Assembly: GCF_001570565.1 (NCBI RefSeq)
Contig: NZ_BBXE01000043.1
Location: 1-64,000 of the forward strand
From: Herbidospora yilanensis
Lineage (GTDB): Bacteria; Actinomycetota; Actinomycetes; Streptosporangiales; Streptosporangiaceae
Length of the DNA stretch: 64,000 bases
Reading direction: 5' to 3'
The translations under genes and the position numbers were made by a program. Each line of letters opens with the position of its first letter. The stretch's first letter is position 1. The notes below the pieces were generated by a model. That model was given only the letters and a program-made list of their open reading frames with translations, did no database searches and was not told the origin of the DNA. Shown in pieces: positions 52,750-60,501 of this stretch.

Positions 52750-54027
52750 CTACCCGGCCGGGAGATGGTCGGTGAACCAGTCGCGCGCCAGACCGGCGAC
52801 GATCTCCAGCGCTCCCGGCTCCTCGAACAGGTGAGTGGCGTCAGGGACGATCTCCAGGTGGTTCTCGCAACGCAACCGCTGCTGCGCCCTCTGGTTGAGA
52901 TCGAGCACCAGTTCGTCCCGCCCGCCCACGATCAGCAGCGTCGCCGCGCGCACCTCCGGCAGACGCGGCCCGGCCAGATCCGGCCGCCCGCCACGGGAGA
53001 CGACGGCGGCCACCGGGTTGCCCGGCTCCGCCGCCGCCCACAACGCGGCCGCGGCGCCGGTGCTGGCCCCGAAGTAGCCGATCGGCAACCCCGCCACCAC
53101 AGGCTCGTCGGCCAGCCAGGCCGTCACCGGCCCCAGCCGCCCGGCCAGCAACCCGATGTCGAACACCTTGCCGCGGTCATCCTCCTCGTCGGCCGTGAGC
53201 AGGTCGAACAGGAAGGTGGCCAACCCCGCCTGATTGAGCACCGAGGCCACGTACCGGTTACGCGGACTGTGCCGGCTGCTGCCGCTCCCGTGCACGAACG
53301 CCACCACCCACTCGGCGTTCTCCGGGACGACGAGCTGCCCCGGCAGGCGAACCGGGCCGACGTCCACCAGCACATCCAGTTGATCGGATTTCACCGCGCC
53401 GCCGGCCCGCCGCAGCAACTCGGCCACCTCCTCATCGGTGGTCTGCGTGAAATCGGAGTAGCAGACGCCAATGGCCCAGAGCGCGGACGGCGTCTCCACG
53501 CAGATCACCTCATCGGCGTCCCGACGCAGCCTCGCCAGCACGTCCGGAGTGCCGACCGGGACCGCCAGGACCACACGCGCGGCGCCGCGCGCCCGAGCCA
53601 CCTGGCAGGCCGCACGAGCCGTGCCCCCAGTGGCGACCCCGTCGTCCACGATGACGACCGTCCGCCCGGCGAGGTCGAGCGGCGCCCGACCAGGCCGGAA
53701 GCGGCGCGCACGATCCCGGACCTCCGCCTGCTCACGCTCCTCGACGGTCGCCATCTCCTCCTGAGTCACGCCCGTCATCCGGACGACCTCCGGATTGACC
53801 ACCCGCACACCGCCCTCACCGATCGCGCCGAACCCGAGCTCGGACTGGAACGGCACCCCCAGCTTGCGGACCACGATCACATCCAGCGGCGCACCCAGGG
53901 CCTGCGCCACCTCGAAGGCCACGGGCACACCACCCCGAGGCAACCCGAGGACGACCGGCCTTTCTCCGGCCAGCCCGATCAGACGTTCCGCCAGCCGAAC
54001 ACCCGCATCATGACGATCAACGAACAT
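52750..54027 (-). CDS. Phosphoribosyltransferase fused to alpha/beta hydrolase
   Basis: A 425-residue two-domain protein. Residues about 1-205 are a PRTase with the PRPP loop VVIVDDGVATGGTARAA (124-140) and the substrate strand VVLGLPRGGVPVAFEVA. Residues about 215-425 are a hydrolase with GYFGASTGAAAALWA (Ser nucleophile about 317), LLIVGGRDELVLDLN (Asp) and IVPDATHLFEEPG (His). Such fusions are common near stress genes. Both active sites look intact. The reaction is not known; the pair may link nucleotide salvage to hydrolysis. Confidence 0.88.
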   Translation of the reverse strand: MFVDRHDAGVRLAERLIGLAGERPVVLGLPRGGVPVAFEVAQALGAPLDVIVVRKLGVPFQSELGFGAIGEGGVRVVNPEVVRMTGVTQEEMATVEEREQAEVRDRARRFRPGRAPLDLAGRTVVIVDDGVATGGTARAACQVARARGAARVVLAVPVGTPDVLARLRRDADEVICVETPSALWAIGVCYSDFTQTTDEEVAELLRRAGGAVKSDQLDVLVDVGPVRLPGQLVVPENAEWVVAFVHGSGSSRHSPRNRYVASVLNQAGLATFLFDLLTADEEDDRGKVFDIGLLAGRLGPVTAWLADEPVVAGLPIGYFGASTGAAAALWAAAEPGNPVAAVVSRGGRPDLAGPRLPEVRAATLLIVGGRDELVLDLNQRAQQRLRCENHLEIVPDATHLFEEPGALEIVAGLARDWFTDHLPAG

Positions 54028-54380
54028 CGGCGTACCTGCCTCCCCGACGCTGTGACGAAGGACCCCCTCTCATCACCATCGGGCGTCAGGGAGCACGGTG
54101 GACAGGGTCGAAAGGCCCGGTTCGTGAACGGCCGAGTATCGAGACGCTGGTCAACGCGTCAAGCGGACCTGGTCGGTCGGGGTTCTAAGGCACAGGGAGA
54201 TTGACCTGTCGGCCGTCGAAACAGTAAGTGGAGGCTCGGCGGTGGGCCCGGCCTTCACTGCGCATCGAAATCGAATATGTGACGGTGGGGGTCTGAGTTG
54301 CGTCCAGACCGCTGGATTCGGCTCACGACGAGGTGAACTGGGCTGATGCGCCATTCGCAGGACGGCGCACTTGCCAGGCT
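54028..54380. other. Intergenic region between hydrolase fusion and toxin-antitoxin genes
   Basis: This 353-base stretch has no convincing coding sequence on either strand. It contains the upstream regions of the PRTase-hydrolase gene (minus strand) and of the toxin gene (plus strand). GC content and codon pattern are less extreme than in the genes. I see no RNA gene or clear repeat. Confidence 0.5.
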
Positions 54381-54397
54381 TATAACGTCCATGTTAT
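54381..54397 (+). promoter_or_regulatory. Promoter and operator of the RelE/XRE operon
   Basis: A very good -10 box TATAAC (54381-54386) would place the transcript start at about 54393, three bases before the ATG at 54396, giving a nearly leaderless message. ATAAC (54382-54386) and GTTAT (54393-54397) form a dyad around it and include the start codon. The XRE antitoxin of this operon probably binds here and represses its own synthesis. Confidence 0.55.
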
Positions 54398-54740
54398 GAC
54401 TTGGGGAGAGGTGGAACTGGAGCCCGAGGTCGACAAGTGGTTCGACTCGCTCAGCCAGGATGATCAGGAGACGGCCGTCTTCTACGTCGACCTCCTGGTA
54501 CAGCGGGGCGTGCTGCTCGGCGAGCCGTACACCAGGCAGTTGCACGGCAAGCTCCGGGAACTTCGCTTCCATCTCTCTCGCGAGGCAGTGCGGATCACCT
54601 ACTGGATCGCCTCGGGCAGGAGGATCATCCTGCTCACGGTGTTCAAGAAACAGCGGATGCGCGAGGCCGGTGAGATCGAGCGGGCGATGCGGGCCATGGA
54701 GCGGTGCATCGCCGAGGCGCACACTGCAGATGAGGAGTGA
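54396..54740 (+). CDS. RelE/HigB-type toxin
   Basis: A 114-residue RelE-superfamily protein: VELEPEVDKWFDSLSQDDQETAVFYVDLLVQRGVLLGEPYTRQLHGKLRELRFHLSREAVRITYWIASGRRIILLTVFKKQRMREAGEIERAMRAME. The KLRELRF, LLTVFKKQ and REAGEIERA motifs match HigB/phage-derived Gp49-like toxins that cleave mRNA on ribosomes. ATG 54396 is the start. The XRE gene follows; this toxin-first order is that of higBA. No ribosome site, consistent with a leaderless start. Confidence 0.9.
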   Translation: MTWGEVELEPEVDKWFDSLSQDDQETAVFYVDLLVQRGVLLGEPYTRQLHGKLRELRFHLSREAVRITYWIASGRRIILLTVFKKQRMREAGEIERAMRAMERCIAEAHTADEE

Positions 54741-54745
54741 GGGCC

Positions 54746-55045
54746 ATGGCGGAGCGCAGGGCGTGGGCTGACAAGCGTGCCGAGATCATGAGCCGTCCGG
54801 GTGCCGGTGCCGCTTATGAGGCCGCTCGTCTTCGGTTCGAGTTGGGAGAGGCGGTAAGACAGCGCCGCGAGGAACTGGGGCTCACGCAGGCGGAACTGGC
54901 TGAGCGGGCCGGCCTCAAGCAGCCCGCGGTCGCCCGCTTCGAGGCGGGAGGCACGATGCCCACCATCCCCATGCTGGAACGCCTCGCTGAGGCGCTCGAG
55001 GTGCGGCTCAACGTCCAATTCCAGCCACTCCGCCAGGCAAGCTGA
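54746..55045 (+). CDS. XRE-family antitoxin
   Basis: A 99-residue protein with a Cro/C1-type HTH at about 36-92: LGEAVRQRREELGLTQAELAERAGLKQPAVARFEAGGTMPTIPMLERLAEALEVRLNVQFQPL. It follows the RelE-type toxin by five bases and neutralises it by family analogy. ATG 54746 has AGGAG eight bases before; an upstream in-frame GTG at 54737 is possible. It likely also binds the dyad over the toxin start. Confidence 0.9.
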   Translation: MAERRAWADKRAEIMSRPGAGAAYEAARLRFELGEAVRQRREELGLTQAELAERAGLKQPAVARFEAGGTMPTIPMLERLAEALEVRLNVQFQPLRQAS

Positions 55046-55499
55046 CCCAGCGCAAGGAAGCAGCTCACGCAGAGTGGAGGACTTCTGGTCGGGGCCCGGC
55101 TCGCGCGATCACATCACGCAGTTGTGCCCAGCGGCCGGAGGTTTTCGCCACGCGCTGTCGTTCGACCTCGGCTCCCGGCAGACGCTCGCGCACCTGACGC
55201 GGGGAATATCACGGGGCACACCACTGCTGCGGCCCTCGTTCTGGCAGCCATAGATCAGGTCCCCACTGTTTGAGCCGGTTGCGTCGAGGCGGCGGGCGAC
55301 ATCACGCCGTACCAAGCGATGCCGGAATTCCAGGGTGCCCTCATCGTCAGGACGTTCCCTCCGCCAACTGTCAACCTGGCGGCAGAGGTTGTCACGTTCC
55401 CTCGTACTGAATGCGCCTGCATCGCCTCTCCGTGGCCATTGCCCTAGGCGGGCGCATGCCCATTGACGGCTTTAGCGGCGACGCCGACGAAGTAAGGCA
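55046..55499. other. Gene-poor scar region
   Basis: No intact gene is seen here. Short open frames on both strands (for example 55109-55315 minus and parts of 55392-55499) have no good start or codon pattern, and composition is lower in GC than the neighbours. Together with the recombinase remnant beside it, this suggests decayed mobile DNA next to tRNA-Leu. Confidence 0.5.
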
Positions 55500-55714
55500 G
55501 CCCTGGAACAGCAACTCCGACGGCTGCCCGCGCGCCTCAAGTCCGGTCACTGGACCGCGACGGCCTGGCTGCTGCTCTGAAGGACCCCGGGGGGATGGTG
55601 GACGTCCTCGGCCGCGCCGAACTGGCAGACAAGACCAAGATCTACGGCCACCTCGGCCTGACGTTTGACTTACCACTCGGGACAAAACGAAGTCCTGGTC
55701 GCCTCTTCGGCTGA
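55500..55714 (+). pseudogene. Remnant of a serine recombinase C-terminal end
   Basis: Two frames carry pieces that look like the tail of a site-specific recombinase. The first, from about 55500, gives ALEQQLRRLPARLKSG, a coiled-coil piece. The second, in the next frame (55550-55714), gives DGLAAALKDPGGMVDVL then GRAELADKTKIYGHLGLTFDL. Intact recombinases end in similar form (a loss-of-coil helix, then ADKAEVYRQLGLRLTY-like sequence). The frame change and lack of the N-terminal catalytic domain show it is dead. It lies 26 bases from the tRNA-Leu gene. Confidence 0.6.
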
Positions 55715-55740
55715 CCAGGACTCCATGGGGTTACGGTTTG

Positions 55741-55826
55741 TGTCCGAGGGGGGACTTGAACCCCCATGCCCATCACTGGGCACTAGCACCTCAAGCTAGC
55801 GCGTCTGCCTATTCCGCCACCCGGAC
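55741..55826 (-). tRNA. tRNA-Leu (anticodon GAG)
   Basis: An 86-base class II tRNA on the minus strand. The acceptor arms GTCCGGG and CTCGGAC pair (one G-T), the anticodon stem CTAGC/GCTAG holds loop TTGAGGT with anticodon GAG, the long variable arm TGCCC/GGGCA and the T-loop GGTTCAAGTCC are seen. It reads CUC (and CUU by wobble). The discriminator is A; CCA is not encoded. It is next to recombinase debris, as in integration hot spots. Confidence 0.93.
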
Positions 55827-55957
55827 CGGTGACCCACACACGGAACGTCTTCCCCGCGTCGGCTGTTAAAGGTTAGCACTCCCGGCCGCGTGGTTCATCC
55901 CGAGATCCAACCGGCAGGATGGGACGCGCAAGCCGAACCACGCTCTGGAGGAACGCC

Positions 55958-57256
55958 ATGACCGCCGTCACCGGCGAGAACGACGTCGTCACCCTGTGCC
56001 AGGAACTCATCCGCATCGACTCCACGAACGCGGGCGACAACCGCGGGCCGGGGGAACGTGAGGCGGCGGAGTACGTAGCGGCAAAGCTGGACGAGGTCGG
56101 GATCGAGGCCACGATCCTGGAAAGCGATCACAAGCGGGCGAACGTCATCGCCCGGATCGAGGGCACCAACCCCGACCGTGAAGGTCTGATCCTCCACGGC
56201 CACCTCGACGTCGTCCCGTTCCGCGCCGAGGACTGGCGGCATCATCCCCTGTCGGGGGAGATCGCCGACGGGTGCGTCTGGGGGCGGGGGGCGGTGGACA
56301 TGAAGGACATGGACGCCATGATCCTCGCCACCGTCCGCAAGCGGCTCAGGGAGGGGCGCCGGCCCGAGCGGGACGTCGTCCTCATCTTCACCGCCGACGA
56401 GGAGGCCGGCGGGAGCTATGGCGCGCAGTGGCTCGTCGACAACCATCCGCACCTCTTCGAGGGGGCCACCGAGGCCATCGGTGAGGTGGGCGGGTTCAGT
56501 GTCACCCTGGCCGAGGACAAGCGGCTCTATCTCATCGAGGCCGCGGAGAAGGGCATCGCCTGGATGAAGCTGACCGCCACGGGGCGGGCCGGGCACGGGT
56601 CGATGCTCAACCAGGAGAACGCCATCACCGAGCTCTCGGAGGCGCTCGCGCGGCTGGGGCGTTACGAGTGGCCGATCCGGATCACCCCCACGGTCAGGTC
56701 GTTCTTCAAGGAGGCCTTCGACATCGAGATCGAGGCCGAGAGCGCCGAGGCGGCCGTGGCCAAGCTCGGGCCGCTCGCGCGCATGGTCGGCGCGACGCTG
56801 CGAAACACGACCAACCCGACGATGCTGGAGTCGGGATACAAGGCCAACGTCATCCCTCAGACCGCGACCGCCCGGGTCGACGGCCGCTTCCTGCCCGGCC
56901 AGGAGGAGGAGTTCTTCCAAACCGTGGACGAGCTCCTCGGGCCCAACGTCACGCGCGAGTTCGACTACCACGACATCGCCGTCGAGACCTCGTTCGACGG
57001 GCGGCTGGTCAAGGCCATGGCCGACGCGCTCGAACTGGAGGACCCGGGTGCGAAGGCCGTGCCCTACATGCTCTCCGGCGGCACCGACCTCAAGGCGTTC
57101 ACCCGGCTGGGAATTCGCGGATTCGGGTTCGCTCCGCTGAAGTTGCCCGCTGACCTGGACTTCTCTGGGATGTTCCATGGCGTGGACGAGAGGGTGCCGG
57201 TCGATTCGCTCCAGTTTGGGGTGCGGGTGCTTGATCGGTTCCTGGACTTCTCCTGA
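55958..57256 (+). CDS. M20-family metallopeptidase (ArgE/DapE type)
   Basis: A 432-residue M20 peptidase. Metal ligands: His82 and Asp84 in LILHGHLDVVP, the bridging Asp in GRGAVDMKDMDA, and the Glu pair in FTADEEAGG; the dimerisation lid is in the middle (TGRAGHGSMLNQENAITELSEAL), and the last ligand His lies in GMFHGVDE. Family members cut peptides, N-acyl amino acids or desuccinylate intermediates; no substrate can be assigned. The ATG 55958 has GGAGGAAC ahead. Confidence 0.92.
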   Translation: MTAVTGENDVVTLCQELIRIDSTNAGDNRGPGEREAAEYVAAKLDEVGIEATILESDHKRANVIARIEGTNPDREGLILHGHLDVVPFRAEDWRHHPLSGEIADGCVWGRGAVDMKDMDAMILATVRKRLREGRRPERDVVLIFTADEEAGGSYGAQWLVDNHPHLFEGATEAIGEVGGFSVTLAEDKRLYLIEAAEKGIAWMKLTATGRAGHGSMLNQENAITELSEALARLGRYEWPIRITPTVRSFFKEAFDIEIEAESAEAAVAKLGPLARMVGATLRNTTNPTMLESGYKANVIPQTATARVDGRFLPGQEEEFFQTVDELLGPNVTREFDYHDIAVETSFDGRLVKAMADALELEDPGAKAVPYMLSGGTDLKAFTRLGIRGFGFAPLKLPADLDFSGMFHGVDERVPVDSLQFGVRVLDRFLDFS

Positions 57257-57350
57257 GTAACGGGTTGCGATCACTTGGTGTGCCTGTAAAGTTACTCCCC
57301 GTTGAGGGGTTGATCCGCACTGGGCGGCTCGACGGCACCTGGGAGGTCGC

Positions 57351-57890
57351 GTGTTCCGCATGCCGAGTGTTCAGCGAGGGGCGTTCGCGCCCGTCGTTGA
57401 CCGGCATGAGGGCGCGGCCGTCCCGGCCGGGAGCCGGGAAGCTCGGATGGCGCGGTTCGCGGCCGGTTCCCGGCTGAGTCGCCTTTTGGTCGTCGGTGGT
57501 CTGATCGCCGTCGGCTGGGTGCTCGGAGTGGTCTTCGGGTTCGCCGGTGAGGCACACGCCTCCACCGGCACCGTCCCCTCACCTGTCGTCGCCGGGTCGG
57601 TGCAGGTCGCCGACGGGTTCCCCACGGCGGGCGACGCGCAGGCCATGGCCGGGCGCAACGTCGACGGGCTCACCAGCTCGTCCACGCCGGTCGCGCCTCC
57701 ACCCGCCTCCGCCGAACACTCTCAGGGCAACGGGCTCGTTCCCCAGAACGGCGGCGGTTCCATCCTTTTCGGGGATGTCGCTCGGTCATTCTCCGGCCCG
57801 CGGCCCGCGGCCCTGCCTGTTCCCATGGCGGCCGTGCTTCCCCCGGTCGTCCGCACAGCGGCGGACGACCCATCTTTCTCCCCTGACTGA
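57351..57890 (+). CDS. Secreted/anchored protein of unknown function
   Basis: A 179-residue protein with a long N-terminal region (about 45 residues, Arg-rich) and a hydrophobic segment (RLLVVGGLIAVGWVLGVVFGFAGEAHA) likely to be a signal peptide cleaved after AHA. The mature part is short (about 107 residues), Ser/Pro/Gly-rich, without cysteine or known motif. GTG 57351 follows GGGAGG; ATG 57447 is an alternative start that would still keep the hydrophobic segment. It precedes the chaplin-like gene by 188 bases and may share its expression time. Confidence 0.6.
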   Translation: MFRMPSVQRGAFAPVVDRHEGAAVPAGSREARMARFAAGSRLSRLLVVGGLIAVGWVLGVVFGFAGEAHASTGTVPSPVVAGSVQVADGFPTAGDAQAMAGRNVDGLTSSSTPVAPPPASAEHSQGNGLVPQNGGGSILFGDVARSFSGPRPAALPVPMAAVLPPVVRTAADDPSFSPD

Positions 57891-58078
57891 TCCCGCGACC
57901 CGGTGGTCGGTCTCGCCTGAGCCCTGGCTCTTCCCCGCCAGGCAGGCATCTCTTTCTCCGCGCGGAAGTCGCGGAATTCGCCAATCCTCGTGACGCTCCA
58001 TGGCACCGCTGTGCCTTCGGCCTGGAGTTCTTCTGTCACGAGTTGTCAGGTACCCCCAGAACAAATGGAGTTTTCATC
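57891..58078 (+). promoter_or_regulatory. Upstream region of the chaplin-like gene
   Basis: This 188-base stretch has no coding frame I accept. It is the expected promoter and 5' leader of the chaplin-like gene. I checked by eye for a known riboswitch core and saw none. No clear ribosome site is seen before ATG 58079, where the sequence reads GGAGTTTTCATC; GGAG lies eight bases upstream. Confidence 0.45.
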
Positions 58079-59998
58079 ATGCGAACGTGGGCGAAGGGCT
58101 CTGCCCCCGCGGCTCTCCTCGCGGCCGGCGTCATGGCCCTCGGCACGGGGACCGCTGTCGCCGACACCGACGGCCAGAGCTCGATCGGTGGCGGCAACCA
58201 GGTCAACCTGCCGGTGTCCCTCCCGATCGACCTGAGCGGCAACGCCGTCGGGGTCGCGGGCGGCTCGACCGCCACGTCGAAGGGCGGCGCGTCCGTCGAC
58301 AACAGCGGCACCTCTGGTAAGGGCATCCAGGGCAACACCTCCGGCAAGAGCAGCGTCCTGGGCGGAAACCAGGTGAACGCGCCGGTCAGCGCGCCGATCA
58401 ACGCCTGCGGCAACGCGATCGCGCTGTTCGGCAACTCCGACGCCGGGTGCAAGGGCGGCTCCGAGGTCAAGACCTCCGGCCACGGCGGCGCCGGCAAGAA
58501 CACCACCAACGGCGACCACAGCCTGCTGGGCGGCAACCAGGTCACGGCGCCGATCAGCGCCCCCATCAACGCCTGCGGCAACGCGGTGGCCATCTTCGGC
58601 GACGCGGTCGCGGGCTGCAAGGGCGGCTCGACCGTCAAGAACACCGGCGCCGGGCCCGGCGGCAACTCCACGTCCGGTCGTTCCGCCGCGCTCGGCGGCA
58701 ACCAGGTCATCGCGCCGGTCAGCGCGCCGATCAACGTCTGCGGCGTCACCGTCGCGGTCTTCGGTGACGCGTTCTCGGGCTGCAAGGGCGGCTCGACCTC
58801 GACCAACGGCGACCCCGGTCCGAAATACCAGCACGGTCCCGGCAAGCCCGGCTCGACCGGCAACGACACCGACGGCCGGTTCGGCGCCGGCAGCGGCAAC
58901 CAGGTGATCGCCCCGGTCAACCTGCCCGTCAACGTCTGCGGCAACGCCATCGGGGGCGCGCTGGCCGGATGCAAGGGCGGCTCCGAGGCGGTCAACACCA
59001 CGCCCGGCACCGGCGCCGGCGGCAACACCACCGACGGCCGTTCCGGGGTCGTCTCGGGCAACCAGGTCGTGGCGCCGATCACCGCGCCGATCAACATCTG
59101 CGGCAACGCGGTCGCCCTGTTCGGCGAGGCCTTCGCCGGGTGCAAGGGCGGGGCCACCGCCAAGAACGGCGGCAAGGGCGCCGGGGGCAACACCACTTCG
59201 GGCCGGTCGGGCGTCGTCGCGGGCAACCAGGTCATCGCGCCGATCACCGCGCCGATCAACGCGTGCGGCAACGCCGTCGCGGCGGCGGGCGGGGCCGAGG
59301 CCCACTGCACTGGCGAGGTCTCCGCCGAGGGCGGGCCCGGCGGCGGTGGCAACAGGACCAACGGCAAGTCCGGCGTGCTCGCCGGGAACCAGATCATCGC
59401 GCCGATCACGGCGCCGATCAACGCGTGCGGCAACGCGGTCGCCGGGCTGGGCGACGCCGCCGCCGGGTGCCTCGGGGGCAGCCGCGTCGGCCGTTCGGTC
59501 AACCACACCACCGGCGACGGTTACGACAACCTGACCCAGAGCTGGGGCAAGGTCGACGCGGCCGAGACCTCCGGCCCGCTGCCCGCCCTGCCGGCGATGA
59601 GCTCGGCCCGTCAGCTCACCAAGATGAGCGCCGCCGGTCTGCCGCTGGTCGGCGACCTGCCCGGCATGCTCGGCCTCCCGGCGCTGCCGGGTCTGCCCGG
59701 CGCTCCTGCCGTGCCGGCCGCCGCGGGTGGCAAGAAGGCTCCCGCCAAGAACGCGCAGGCCAGCCCGCTGGCCCCGGTCACCGGTGCGGCCCAGGGCCTG
59801 CCGGTCGCGGGTTCGCTCGGTTCGGCCGCCTCGGCCCTGCCCGTCGGCGGGCTCGGCCTGATGAGCGCCGCCCAGCCCGACTCGATCACCGGGATGAACT
59901 CGGGTTCGCTGGCCGCTCTGCTGCTGGGCGCCATGTTCGCCGCCTCGGCCACCCTGTTCGCCGGCGCCCGCCGCCTGCGCTTCGGCCGCCGCAAGTAA
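58079..59998 (+). CDS. Chaplin-like surface protein with eight repeats
   Basis: A 639-residue exported protein: signal peptide about 1-29 (APAALLAAGVMALGTGTAVA), eight repeats of the form GNQVxAPxxAPINxCGNAVAxFGxAxAGCKGG, separated by Gly/Thr/Asn-rich spacers, then an Ala/Pro-rich region and a C-terminal helix with RRLRFGRRK. Each good repeat has two Cys, as in the chaplins that form amyloid-like films on aerial hyphae. The first repeat lacks both (LSG and TSKGG). Repeat 5 is shortened. No LPXTG or LAXTG sorting signal is seen, though a membrane helix and basic tail are present. ATG 58079 begins the signal peptide. Confidence 0.85.
   Translation: MRTWAKGSAPAALLAAGVMALGTGTAVADTDGQSSIGGGNQVNLPVSLPIDLSGNAVGVAGGSTATSKGGASVDNSGTSGKGIQGNTSGKSSVLGGNQVNAPVSAPINACGNAIALFGNSDAGCKGGSEVKTSGHGGAGKNTTNGDHSLLGGNQVTAPISAPINACGNAVAIFGDAVAGCKGGSTVKNTGAGPGGNSTSGRSAALGGNQVIAPVSAPINVCGVTVAVFGDAFSGCKGGSTSTNGDPGPKYQHGPGKPGSTGNDTDGRFGAGSGNQVIAPVNLPVNVCGNAIGGALAGCKGGSEAVNTTPGTGAGGNTTDGRSGVVSGNQVVAPITAPINICGNAVALFGEAFAGCKGGATAKNGGKGAGGNTTSGRSGVVAGNQVIAPITAPINACGNAVAAAGGAEAHCTGEVSAEGGPGGGGNRTNGKSGVLAGNQIIAPITAPINACGNAVAGLGDAAAGCLGGSRVGRSVNHTTGDGYDNLTQSWGKVDAAETSGPLPALPAMSSARQLTKMSAAGLPLVGDLPGMLGLPALPGLPGAPAVPAAAGGKKAPAKNAQASPLAPVTGAAQGLPVAGSLGSAASALPVGGLGLMSAAQPDSITGMNSGSLAALLLGAMFAASATLFAGARRLRFGRRK
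58154..59490 (+). repeat. Eight chaplin-like repeats
   Basis: The repeats follow roughly every 110-190 bases within the coding sequence. The strongest shared DNA stretch in each repeat encodes GGNQV-APxSAPINxCGNA. Copies 6-8 are close to one another and carry PITAPIN; copies 2-4 carry PVSAPIN or PISAPIN. Expansion by unequal exchange is likely. Confidence 0.8.
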
Positions 59999-60077
59999 GA
60001 CGTGCCGTCGCCGTCAGGCGGCGAGTCGATTAGGTGTCTCCCCCGGCCGGGCGGTTCCCGCTGGGGGAGGCGGGAAA

Positions 60078-60118
60078 GCTTTGCCCGTCTCGGGGGCGCG
60101 GCCCGGGGCGGGCAAAGC
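60078..60118 (+). terminator. Strong terminator hairpin after the chaplin-like gene
   Basis: GCTTTGCCCG (60078-60087) pairs with CGGGCAAAGC (60109-60118), extended inward to about 17 base pairs with two G-T. It is followed by CATGTTTAAA rather than a full T-run. It lies between the chaplin-like gene (plus) and the convergent DUF5703 gene (minus) and may serve both. Confidence 0.75.
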
Positions 60119-60123
60119 CATGT

Positions 60124-60309
60124 TTAAAGGGTGCTGACCGCGCGTATGATCTTCCGTCGCAGCCAGACCCTGCGGCTGCCGTCGGAATAGAGGCGCAGAC
60201 GGTGGAGTTCCCAATGGCCGTATTCGGCATGTTCCGTCAGGAGTTGACGAGCCGCTTCACGTGAGGTTCCGCGTGGAAGGAAGAGCTCCATGTAGGAGTA
60301 GTCGAGCAC
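60124..60309 (-). CDS. DUF5703 family small protein
   Basis: A 61-residue protein: YMELFLPRGTSREAARQLLTEHAEYGHWELHRLRLYSDGSRRVWLRRKIIRAV. The LPRGxSREAARQLLTEHAEYGHWEL motif is a small actinobacterial protein family DUF5703. GTG 60309 was taken as start; ATG at Met7 is possible. Function unknown. The strong conservation of this motif by memory suggests a basal role. Its end faces the chaplin terminator hairpin. Confidence 0.8.
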   Translation of the reverse strand: MLDYSYMELFLPRGTSREAARQLLTEHAEYGHWELHRLRLYSDGSRRVWLRRKIIRAVSTL

Positions 60310-60501
60310 AGCGATTAGTCTCCCGTTGGGGACGGTGGAGTCCGATGGGCTCTATTCTGCGTCCTCGTGGGATAACGGGTCCAGGTGGTTACAGACCGGG
60401 GCCCACCCGGGTAGCCCGAGGGGGAGGGCCGCTCGTGACGGGTTACCGTGAAAGGCCCACACCGACGGGGAAAAGCAGCGAACAGCGAGGTAGGTAGCAG
60501 C

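Noticed and set aside
55109-55315. 68-codon minus-strand frame in the scar region
   Set aside because: No convincing start or family; may be a fragment of a lost gene, but not supportable as CDS.
57257-58078. Cyclic-di-AMP (ydaO) riboswitch ahead of the surface-protein genes
   Set aside because: This type is common ahead of actinomycete wall genes, but the conserved core is not visible here.
58154-59490. CRISPR-like array
   Set aside because: The repeats are coding, uneven in length and diverged, with no cas genes near.
58046-59511. Two long minus-strand frames opposite the chaplin-like gene
   Set aside because: They repeat only because the repeats on the other strand do. The plus strand has the signal peptide and conserved Cys.
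59580-59998. Sortase signal at the end of the chaplin-like protein
   Set aside because: LAPVTG and SITGMN resemble LAXTG/LPXTG only loosely and are not in the right place before the last helix.
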